Source of the DNA: Atopobium fossor DSM 15642
GTDB lineage: Bacteria > Actinomycetota > Coriobacteriia > Coriobacteriales > Atopobiaceae
Direction of reading: 5' to 3'
DNA length: 64,000 bases
NCBI RefSeq assembly: GCF_000483125.1
Contig: NZ_KI519553.1
Span: 995,912-1,059,911, forward strand
This document shows, in pieces, positions 56,476-64,000 of the stretch. Each line of letters opens with the position of its first letter. The first letter of the stretch is position 1. A program made the position numbers and the translations under genes. Below the pieces are notes generated by a model. It was not told the DNA's origin. It searched no databases and was given only the letters and a program-made list of their open reading frames with translations.

Positions 56476-56904
56476 TTACTCATCAATAGAAACAAGCTCG
56501 ATCTCAAAAATGAGCGCTTTACCAGCAAGTTCATGATTAGCGTCTACATGAACCTCATCCTCAGTAATTTGAGCAATAACTGCAGGAATAGGCATACCTC
56601 CGGGTCCTGCTAAGGAAACATGATCTCCTACCTGCAAATCCTCTGTCTGAGGAACATTGCTCTTGGGAAAAGAAATTACCAAGTCCTCATTTCGCTCACC
56701 ATATGCCTCAGAAGGCTGAAGCAATACCTTTTTCTTCTCGCCTACCTGCATATCCTCAACAGCCTTGTCAAAACCCGCAATCATTTGACCAGCACCGCAG
56801 GTAAACTGTAGAGTTTGACCTCGATCATAGGAGCTATCAAACTGAGTGCCATTTTCAAGCGTGCCACGATAGTGGACGGAAAGTTTCTTACCATTGTTAG
56901 ACAT
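56476..56904 (-). CDS. FKBP-type peptidyl-prolyl isomerase (SlyD-like)
   Basis: 142 residues: an FKBP domain split by an insert-in-flap domain, as in SlyD (VHYRGTLENGTQFDSSYDRG, FTCGAGQMIAGFDKAVEDM, then the IF segment DLQVGDHVSLAGPGG, HVDANHELAGKALIFEIEL). Catalyses proline cis-trans isomerisation and can act as a chaperone. It lacks the His-rich metal-binding tail of E. coli SlyD. ATG 56904 follows GGGAGA. It lies 56 bases after dnaE on the same strand and may be cotranscribed. Confidence 0.92.
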   Translation of the reverse strand: MSNNGKKLSVHYRGTLENGTQFDSSYDRGQTLQFTCGAGQMIAGFDKAVEDMQVGEKKKVLLQPSEAYGERNEDLVISFPKSNVPQTEDLQVGDHVSLAGPGGMPIPAVIAQITEDEVHVDANHELAGKALIFEIELVSIDE

Positions 56905-56960
56905 GTGTTCTCCCATATTTATTGAAACAGACATATGTTTAGCATCTTTACTAAGTTACC

Positions 56961-59900
56961 TTAGCCCACTACAGTTTTCCCGATGTTACGCAATAAATCA
57001 TCTAGTTCTGCACGAAGTACAAAGTTTCCAGCATCAACCCGACAAGGCAATTCCATACACATGGTCTGTCCCGTAGTCATTTCCATGCGTATTTCCACCC
57101 GATCCATACCAGCATATCTACAGATAATCGCATTGATTTTTTCCATGAACTGACGAGAAAAACTACTAGAGGGCATGAGAATTTCTAACACTTTAGGCTT
57201 GTTGGTTTTCTCGTCCAGCTGCAATGCCTCAATTTCCTGAGCAATAATCTGCACACCGCGATCACCACGTTCTAGCTTACCGTTAATACGAACAAATGCC
57301 TCTCCTGCAGATTCACCAGTTTGCTCATTAATTTCAGGAATCAAAGCATTTCCTGACTTTTTGTACAGTTTGGGGAAGATTACAACAGGAACCTCTCCTC
57401 CCATATCCTCTACCGTGACAATAGCCATGGGATCACCTTTTTTGGTGGACTTGCGCTGAAGACTAGAAACCATGCCAGCAATCCAAATATTCTTGCCATC
57501 AGGAATACGATAGCGTGTGGCAGTTCCGCCAGTTGCATAGTCTTCCACGTCTTCCGACTCTTCAATAGCATCAATGGTGTAGTCACGTGCTTTGGATAAG
57601 GCATACTCATAGGGAGCCAAAGGATGATCGGAAACATAGATGCCTAAAACATCCTTCTCGAGCGCAAGCTTCATTAAACGATCCCACTCAACACCATCAG
57701 GCTTAGGTACATCCGAAGTAAACCCATCTGCCTCCGCAAACATATCAAACATGGAAACTTGACCAGAAGCACGATCCTTTTGGTGACGTGTCGCGGCATC
57801 AATGATATTTTCCGGATTGTTTTTGTCGATAAAAGACATGCACTGCATACGCGTATAACCGGTAGAGTCAAAAGCACCTGCCTTTACCAGCGCTTCTACT
57901 ACACGACGATTAGCCTGCCCTGCATCTACACGGTCCACAAAATCATGAATGTTCTTAAAGGGTCCACCAGCTTTACGCTCTGCAATAATGCAATCTGCAG
58001 CACCATCACCTACGCCGCGAATGCCTGCAAAACCAAAGCGTATACCATCTTCAACCGCCGTAAACTCACGTCCAGATTCATTAATATCTGGAGGCAAAAT
58101 CTGAATACCCTCGCGACGACAAGAGTTTACATAATGCACAATCTTATCGGTTTTACCCATGTATGATGTGAGTACAGAAGCCATGTACTCACGAGGAAAA
58201 TGCGACTTAATCCAAGCTGTTTGCATAACCAAAATGGCATAACCAGCAGAGTGGGACTTATTAAACGCATAGGATGCAAATTCCAAAACGTCATCCCATA
58301 TTTTTTGAGCTGTTGAGCGCTCATAGCCATTCTCTACTGCACCATTCATCCAGTGGTCATAGGTAGTTTCATCTTTACCATTATCCCAATGGAATACGGT
58401 ACTGGTAAGCAACTTGATTTTTTTCTTTGCTACAGGCTTACGAATACGAGAATCGGACTCACCGGCGCTGAAGTTGGACATCTTAACGGAAATTTGCATG
58501 ACTTGTTCCTGGTACACAATGGTACCGTAGGTCTCGTTAAGAATCTCTCCCAAGCGATCGTCATAAAAGACAACGGGCTCTTTGCCGTTCATACGATTAA
58601 TATAGCTGGTAACCATACCCGCGCCCAAAGGACCGGGGCGGTATAGTGCGATAAGTGCAACAATCTGACTATATTTTTTAGGCTGCATATTTTTAATGGT
58701 TGCCGTCATGCCGGCAGACTCAACCTGAAAAACACCAGCTGTATGACCAGAACCTAACAACTCATAAATTTTAGGATCAGAAAAATTAACTTTATCGACG
58801 TCAATATCTACACTGGTAGCGCCTGGTTTAATGGTGTCCTGTACCGTTTGTGGCATTTTTTGAATGTCTGATGCATTAGGATAGGCTGCTTTAATATTGC
58901 GCAATGCTTTATTAATAACCGTAAGGGTACGCAGTCCCAAGAAGTCCATCTTAAGCAAACCCATGTCTGCTACAGAATGTCCTTCATACTGGGTAATCAT
59001 AACGTCACCCTTAGTATCCAACTTAGTGGGTACATGGTCCGTTACAGGCGTTGGCGCAATCAGAGTTGCACACGCATGTACACCTTCTCCACGCGTAAGA
59101 CCTTCAATGGATAAGGCTGCATCAATAACAGCCCGAGCTTCCGCATCCTCGTTATAGGCTTGCTCAAAATCTGGCGAGAACTGCTCTGGATGTTTTTCAC
59201 TTCGATGCAATGCATTGGAAAGTGCAAGTCTAGGATCACTGGAAAGCATTTTAGACAGACGCTGAGCTGCATATACAGGCTGTCCTAACACACGTGCTGC
59301 ATCATTAATGGCCTGCTTAGCTTTAATTGTTGAGTAGGTAATTACCTTACAAACATGATCCTCACCATAGACTTCACGCACATGAGCTAATACATCTTGC
59401 AGATGCTCATCTTCAAAGTCCATATCAATATCGGGCATCTCGGAACGCTCGGGAGACAAAAATCTCTCAAACATCAAGCCATTTTCTAATGGATCAAAGG
59501 TGGTGATATTCATAGCATATGCAACAATAGCTCCTGCAGCAGAACCACGACCTGGTCCTACGCCAATACCTTGATCCTTAGCCCATTGCACGTAATCCTG
59601 AACAATAAGAAAGTAGTTTGCAAAGCCCTTTTCGCAAATAACCTTATATTCATATTCAAAACGTTCTTGCACGTTAATACCATTAATAACAACGTTGCGC
59701 CAATCCTTGCCATAGCGAATAGCAAGGCCTTTCTCGCACTCCTCACGAAAGCGCGCTTCCGCCGTCTCACCTTCGCGCAAACCAGGATACTGAGGTAGAT
59801 ACATGCTGGACCAATCCAGCTCGTACCGGCATTTCTGAGCGACTTCGACTGTAGTATCCAAAGCTTGGGGGCACCAATCAAAAATGGAACGCATTTCTGC

Positions 59901-60854
59901 TTCCGTTTTCATATAAAACTCGGTACCATCCATCTTTTTACGGTTGGCATCATCAACGCGCGAAGCGGTGCCAATACAGCTAACAATATCCTGCACTTCC
60001 GCATCTTCACGCGTAAGATAGTGCACATCATTAGTGGCAACAACCTTAATACCCAGGCGCTCTGCCATCTTTACTAAGTGTTCGGAAAGGGTGCGATCGC
60101 TCCAGCCATTCCACTCTGGAGGTTGCAGACCATGATCTTGGATTTCGATATAAAAGTCTTCACCAAAAATTTCTTTATAGGTTTGTGCCCAATACTCTGC
60201 TTCTTCAAAATTCCCATTACGTACATTCCACGGAATAATTCCCTGCACACATGCACTTAGGCAAACAAGACCTTCATGATATTCACGCAGCATATCTAGC
60301 GTTACACGCGGCTTGTAATACATCATCTCGTGACCAGCAGCTTTAGACATACACTTGATAAGATTTACATAGCCAGTCTCATTTTTTGCCAATAAAATAA
60401 GGTGGAAGCGCTGTTGTTTGGTACCGCGAGGAATGCACTCATCCTTAATAAAGTAGGCCTCACAACCAAAAATTGGTTGAATAAGCAATGAAGGTCTATT
60501 AGCTTTTACGGCTTCAAGGTCATGCGTTTGATTCCAAATAGCAACATCTGACTCCCATTGAGCATGGGCACAAGCATGAGGTAGGGCATCCGGTGCATCT
60601 GCCTTTGGTTCCTCAAGCTCAAAACCTTTTTGAAAACACTCAACATCATGGCGCCATTGCACCATATCTGCAGCATCATCGTTATATTTGCGACACTCAA
60701 GGTCAAAGTTGGGAATCCCAAACATATATCCATGATCCGTAAGCGCAAGCGCTGGCATCTGTTCGTCTACTGCCTTCTTTACCATTTTTGGAATACGCGT
60801 TGCAGCATCCAAGATAGAAAAGTCAGAGTGGTTATGTAGGTGGACAAATGCCAT
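56961..60854 (-). CDS. dnaE: DNA polymerase III subunit alpha
   Basis: 1297 residues. Main replicative polymerase (C-family). N-terminal PHP domain with an HLHNHSDFS metal motif (active-type proofreading residues appear present, as in actinobacterial DnaE1), polymerase palm with GPGRGSAAG and the catalytic pair in PDIDMDFED, thumb/fingers (AQTAWIKSHFPREYMAS-like in MQTAWIKSHFPREYMASVL), HhH (GIRGVGDGAADCIIAE) and OB fold (IWIAGMVSSL, GKLERGDRGVQIIAQEI). About 65 residues are inserted in the PHP domain (around 60-125) compared with the canonical protein. ATG 60854; GGGGG upstream. A candidate LexA box lies just upstream. Confidence 0.96.
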   Translation of the reverse strand: MAFVHLHNHSDFSILDAATRIPKMVKKAVDEQMPALALTDHGYMFGIPNFDLECRKYNDDAADMVQWRHDVECFQKGFELEEPKADAPDALPHACAHAQWESDVAIWNQTHDLEAVKANRPSLLIQPIFGCEAYFIKDECIPRGTKQQRFHLILLAKNETGYVNLIKCMSKAAGHEMMYYKPRVTLDMLREYHEGLVCLSACVQGIIPWNVRNGNFEEAEYWAQTYKEIFGEDFYIEIQDHGLQPPEWNGWSDRTLSEHLVKMAERLGIKVVATNDVHYLTREDAEVQDIVSCIGTASRVDDANRKKMDGTEFYMKTEAEMRSIFDWCPQALDTTVEVAQKCRYELDWSSMYLPQYPGLREGETAEARFREECEKGLAIRYGKDWRNVVINGINVQERFEYEYKVICEKGFANYFLIVQDYVQWAKDQGIGVGPGRGSAAGAIVAYAMNITTFDPLENGLMFERFLSPERSEMPDIDMDFEDEHLQDVLAHVREVYGEDHVCKVITYSTIKAKQAINDAARVLGQPVYAAQRLSKMLSSDPRLALSNALHRSEKHPEQFSPDFEQAYNEDAEARAVIDAALSIEGLTRGEGVHACATLIAPTPVTDHVPTKLDTKGDVMITQYEGHSVADMGLLKMDFLGLRTLTVINKALRNIKAAYPNASDIQKMPQTVQDTIKPGATSVDIDVDKVNFSDPKIYELLGSGHTAGVFQVESAGMTATIKNMQPKKYSQIVALIALYRPGPLGAGMVTSYINRMNGKEPVVFYDDRLGEILNETYGTIVYQEQVMQISVKMSNFSAGESDSRIRKPVAKKKIKLLTSTVFHWDNGKDETTYDHWMNGAVENGYERSTAQKIWDDVLEFASYAFNKSHSAGYAILVMQTAWIKSHFPREYMASVLTSYMGKTDKIVHYVNSCRREGIQILPPDINESGREFTAVEDGIRFGFAGIRGVGDGAADCIIAERKAGGPFKNIHDFVDRVDAGQANRRVVEALVKAGAFDSTGYTRMQCMSFIDKNNPENIIDAATRHQKDRASGQVSMFDMFAEADGFTSDVPKPDGVEWDRLMKLALEKDVLGIYVSDHPLAPYEYALSKARDYTIDAIEESEDVEDYATGGTATRYRIPDGKNIWIAGMVSSLQRKSTKKGDPMAIVTVEDMGGEVPVVIFPKLYKKSGNALIPEINEQTGESAGEAFVRINGKLERGDRGVQIIAQEIEALQLDEKTNKPKVLEILMPSSSFSRQFMEKINAIICRYAGMDRVEIRMEMTTGQTMCMELPCRVDAGNFVLRAELDDLLRNIGKTVVG

Positions 60855-60875
60855 CCGAGTGACCCCCGTAAACCT

Positions 60876-60889
60876 AGAACATGTGTTTG
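60876..60889 (-). promoter_or_regulatory. Candidate LexA box upstream of dnaE
   Basis: AGAACATGTGTTTG, matching GAAC-RNRY-GTTY with one half-site GTTT rather than GTTC. It ends about 22 bases before the dnaE start codon. It resembles the perfect ruvC box, and dnaE is SOS-regulated in Bacillus subtilis. Confidence 0.5.
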
Positions 60890-60932
60890 CTATTGCTCAA
60901 GCATATCTCAAATGCACACCCTATGCTGAGCA

Positions 60933-63900
60933 CTATTTTTTGCTTCCTGCGCCTTTAGAAAACGTATATCGAACCACCACAGGTTGTCCCTGGCCATCAT
61001 CGCGTTCAACACATACAAATGCACATTCAACAGACTTAAAGCCTTGATTTAGTAGAACGTCTGCATAAACCTGTGCTTGCATTGTATGGCTGTTATACAG
61101 CTGTTCCGCTGTTTTATGTGCATCTCCCGTCTTGTAATCTACAACCAATGCATGCGTATCACCCGGATTGGTACACAACAAATCAATGGCACCTTCTATA
61201 TAGTTTCCAAACTCAGATGCGCGTTTACAAAAAAAGGGAACTTCAGGCTGTACTTGTGAATACGACAATGCCTCTGCACGAATATCCGAGTGTGCCCAAC
61301 GCTCCAATGCAACCTGCAAGCGTTGGGTTTGCAGACGACTACATTCCCAGCTCATTGCAAGGCGCTGAATCTGTTGTATCGAGACAGACGAACGAGTTTG
61401 CACCATTATCTGAGCAAGCTCATGAAAAGCAGAGCCCAGATTGGTGGCTTTTGGTTGATTGTCATCTGGATTATCAGTATGAGTAGAAAGTACACGCGAG
61501 CTTGGTTCATCTAAAACATCCTGATTTACCAGTACGTCCAATGCATTAACATTATGTTCACAGTCCATACTTGCTGCAAGGCCAAAGTTCATACGCACCT
61601 GCATATCTTGTGGTAAGTCAATATCGGCTACCACTCCTTTTTCAAGCTGAGCGGCCATAGAAGAATAGCTATATATACCGTGATGAGGACTCATGCTAAT
61701 CTGCTCAATTGATTTTGTTGCAGCAGGTGTATACAGTTCAAAATCCTGCTGGCTCGCAAGCTGATTATCTAAAGCATTTACTATATCTGCATTACCTATA
61801 TCCAACCTCATCTGCTCAAGCTTTTGTACAACACCACAATCAGATGGATCACTAGCTTCTATAACCTTATTACCAGTTTCATCTTTATGTGCCTTCAGAC
61901 AGATCACACGAGCAATTCCCCGTGTACCTGCATCACATTTCAAGTCATATGCACCGGCTGTAAGCTCGTGAATATCACCAAACAATACTTCTGCAACTTT
62001 TGCACCCAGTGCAGGAGCAATGCTCTTTGAGCTCACCATAAGAGGTACATGCAAGATGACTGTCTCCTTAGCACGTGTAAGCGCCACATACAGTAGGCGG
62101 ATTTTCTCAGCAGCTTCAGCAGCAGCATCGTGTGTCTCCAAAAACATACGAACATCTGCAGCAGAACTTGAAATACTCAGCTGATCAGGAGCTTCGTATG
62201 TATCTGCGGGCGAACAGCCAGATGGACGCAGGCCACATATAATTTTGTCATCCTGATAGGCTGCTAATAAACCACGTGCACTGGGCTTGAATGGAGCATC
62301 ATCAAGTGCATCTACCACTGCTACCAATGGAAATTCAAGACCCTTAGACGAGTGAATAGTCATAACAGAAACGGCATTGAGCTCGCTTCCCACTAAAGCT
62401 GCAGGCGAAATCTTAGAGTGAGTCAACCATGCATCAAATCTGTTACAAATCTGACTTGCACCCAAACAATACGTTTCACAAAGTTGCTTAAGATAGCGCA
62501 CACAGGCTAACACATTTGCAGCTATGGCATTATTGGTAGCATTCGTATGCTCCAAGCGTGCAAGCCAACCAGAGTCATGAAGCACCTGGCGCACTACCTC
62601 ATACACCGGCTTAGAAGGAAGGATAGACCACGCTTGATTTAGTACGGTAATAGCATTCTTTAAACGTGCCGATGGCTCCCGTTCAAACGGTAACTCTTCT
62701 GCCCAAAGGCCATGTTCAAGAGGCTGCCTATAGGCTGTATGAGTCTGCTCATCCAAAGCCGTGCCCAGCAGTAAAATATCATCTGCATCAAGCGCAAACA
62801 AATCGCTGGTAAGCAGCTCAAACAATCGACCTGAGTTATAGGGATTTGACAGCACGCTCACCAAATTAGCAACCATTAAAACCTCTGGTGCGGACGAGAA
62901 TCCTGATCCTCCCGTAACAACACTATCTATACCACGTGCGCGTAAAGCATCTACATACACCTGAGAGTTGGTTAGCTTACCCATAAGCAAGGCAATATCG
63001 CCAGGCTTGACGTGTTTCTCATTAACAAAATAGGCAATACGGTTTGCCACCTGTTCTGCCGCTGCAATAATGCCATAGTTTTTACTAACACCATAAACAC
63101 GTTTAGTAACCTCAGTGTATATGCGTGGTACATCCGCCGCAGGATAGCCTACTTTTTCCTTACGCTTGGCGATAAGATCCATGAAGTTGGGTAGCATTCC
63201 TGGTGCTCCGCACACCGTTGCAACAAAACGCAGAATGTCATCATGGCTGCGAAAATTTTCGCTAAGCTGTGGCTTATTTTCCTCAGGCAACTCCTCTCCC
63301 CTGCGCAAAAAGACATCTACGTCCGCTCCGCGGAAACGATAAATAGACTGTTGAGCATCACCCACCGTGGTGAGGTGGCATGCATGAGGACCTGAAAGCA
63401 ATTTAATCATGCGCACCTGCTGCTCGCTGGTATCCTGAAACTCGTCTACCATGACCAGCTTAAAACGATGAGCATATTGTGCAGCAATCTCTGGATGTTG
63501 CTGTAGTGCATCTGCTGCTAAGGTAAGAAGATCATCATTGTCTAGAGCGCTTTGCTTTTGTTTAAGCAAACGATAACGCTTCCATACACGGCGCGTCAGC
63601 GCCATGAGTAATGGACTAAGCTCCTGCTCATAAGCGATAGTTGCTTCAAACAAGGCTGTATCGTAAGCAAACTGCACTTCTTTATTGAGTGGACCAAAAA
63701 TCTTACCGCGCCAAGAATTACCACTAGGTCGATGAAGTGTTTGCAACAAATCAAGTAATGCTAAGGGCGTTTGAAGCCCTGGAGCAATACAAGTAAACTC
63801 ATCAAGCTTCTGGATGGAATCTATAAGCGGTGCAGTAAGCTCATCCGCCTTTTTAGCACTTTGAGCTGCAAAAAGTAACTCTTCATAACGGTTTTTAAGC

Positions 63901-64000
63901 TCAACTGCCTGACTCGATGCACAGTAGGTTGCTCCACAAAACGTCACCGCATCAAAACCAACAGGAGAATTGGTCACTTGCTGCATAAGGTCAAAAATCA
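60933..64000 (-). CDS. UvrD/AddA-type helicase-nuclease, N-terminus beyond window
   Basis: About 1022 codons lie inside the window and the frame is open past the right edge, so the Walker A region is missing. Superfamily 1 helicase motifs present: VMVDEFQDTSEQQ (Walker B), TVGDAQQSIYRFRGADV (motif III), QLSENFRS (motif IV), VMTIHSSKGLEFPLV (V) and LLYVALTRAKE (VI). The C-terminus carries a RecB-type nuclease: EGAIDLLC and ALVVDYKTGDAH (Asp and Lys of the PD-(D/E)XK fold), then YNSHTMQAQVYADVL. This matches AddA of the AddAB end-processing enzyme that initiates homologous recombination; addB would be expected upstream, outside the window. It is 78 bases from dnaE. Confidence 0.88.
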   Translation of the reverse strand, partial: IFDLMQQVTNSPVGFDAVTFCGATYCASSQAVELKNRYEELLFAAQSAKKADELTAPLIDSIQKLDEFTCIAPGLQTPLALLDLLQTLHRPSGNSWRGKIFGPLNKEVQFAYDTALFEATIAYEQELSPLLMALTRRVWKRYRLLKQKQSALDNDDLLTLAADALQQHPEIAAQYAHRFKLVMVDEFQDTSEQQVRMIKLLSGPHACHLTTVGDAQQSIYRFRGADVDVFLRRGEELPEENKPQLSENFRSHDDILRFVATVCGAPGMLPNFMDLIAKRKEKVGYPAADVPRIYTEVTKRVYGVSKNYGIIAAAEQVANRIAYFVNEKHVKPGDIALLMGKLTNSQVYVDALRARGIDSVVTGGSGFSSAPEVLMVANLVSVLSNPYNSGRLFELLTSDLFALDADDILLLGTALDEQTHTAYRQPLEHGLWAEELPFEREPSARLKNAITVLNQAWSILPSKPVYEVVRQVLHDSGWLARLEHTNATNNAIAANVLACVRYLKQLCETYCLGASQICNRFDAWLTHSKISPAALVGSELNAVSVMTIHSSKGLEFPLVAVVDALDDAPFKPSARGLLAAYQDDKIICGLRPSGCSPADTYEAPDQLSISSSAADVRMFLETHDAAAEAAEKIRLLYVALTRAKETVILHVPLMVSSKSIAPALGAKVAEVLFGDIHELTAGAYDLKCDAGTRGIARVICLKAHKDETGNKVIEASDPSDCGVVQKLEQMRLDIGNADIVNALDNQLASQQDFELYTPAATKSIEQISMSPHHGIYSYSSMAAQLEKGVVADIDLPQDMQVRMNFGLAASMDCEHNVNALDVLVNQDVLDEPSSRVLSTHTDNPDDNQPKATNLGSAFHELAQIMVQTRSSVSIQQIQRLAMSWECSRLQTQRLQVALERWAHSDIRAEALSYSQVQPEVPFFCKRASEFGNYIEGAIDLLCTNPGDTHALVVDYKTGDAHKTAEQLYNSHTMQAQVYADVLLNQGFKSVECAFVCVERDDGQGQPVVVRYTFSKGAGSKK

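Overview
The window looks like a chromosomal segment of a low-to-mid GC actinobacterium, most probably a member of the Coriobacteriia (Atopobium/Fannyhessea/Olsenella-like). This is an inference from gene content: a bifunctional Rel, an HPr with the Gram-positive regulatory serine, QueH, desulfoferrodoxin, a PHP-containing DnaE with an HLHNH motif, GAAC-N4-GTTC type LexA boxes, and teichoic-acid/phosphocholine genes with no outer-membrane functions. I saw no rRNA, tRNA, CRISPR array, transposase or phage gene. Coding density is high and no gene-free stretch exceeds about 300 bases.

Layout. Bases 1-9.4 kb (minus strand) hold ptsH, tgt, then a tightly packed secD-secF-recJ-rel operon whose RecJ is a giant fusion with a RecQ-type helicase. 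Bases 9.6-11.1 kb encode a tail-anchored coiled-coil protein. Bases 11.2-17.0 kb form the most unusual accessory region: a secreted 1205-residue protein (tandem signal/membrane segments, thrombospondin-type-3 calcium repeats, vWA domain, class 3 lipase) followed by four paralogous small membrane-anchored proteins, with an orphan copy of the lipase 3' end between them. This resembles a polymorphic toxin-immunity array, or a lipase with anchored chaperones. Bases 17.1-19.6 kb are pyrE-queH-queA. Bases 19.8-23.2 kb hold a small membrane protein, a HAD phosphatase and a divergent methionyl-tRNA synthetase.

Bases 23.3-28.5 kb carry an AraC-type regulator divergent from a MarR regulator and a heterodimeric ABC exporter, with a clear dyad operator between them. 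Bases 28.8-39.7 kb are housekeeping or hypothetical: an RlpA-like secreted protein, HAD phosphatases, a DUF1015 protein, an ArsR regulator, a TPR protein, two tandem PepV-like dipeptidases, a YjbR protein and ferritin. Bases 39.9-42.0 kb hold a membrane-anchored glycerophosphodiesterase, a membrane protein and a cold-shock protein. Bases 42.1-44.7 kb are ruvC-ruvA-ruvB with a textbook LexA box, preceded by a NAD-synthetase-like protein whose catalytic motifs are eroded. Dfx (superoxide reductase) follows.

Bases 47.2-56.3 kb are an envelope-decoration operon read leftward: an HTH-LicC-LicA triple fusion (choline kinase plus CTP:phosphocholine cytidylyltransferase), a LicB-like permease, a YidC-like insertase domain fused to a TagB/TagF-type glycerophosphotransferase, and two LtaS/sulfatase-like membrane phosphotransferases. 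Its promoter carries a perfect TGAACGTTCA palindrome. The window ends with an FKBP-type prolyl isomerase, dnaE (with a candidate LexA box), and a UvrD/AddA-like helicase-nuclease that runs off the right edge.

The strongest candidates for undescribed biology are the lipase/paralog array (11.2-17.0 kb), the YidC-TagB fusion inside the phosphocholine-teichoic-acid operon, the RecJ-(HIRAN-like)-RecQ fusion and the dead-looking NAD synthetase paralog.
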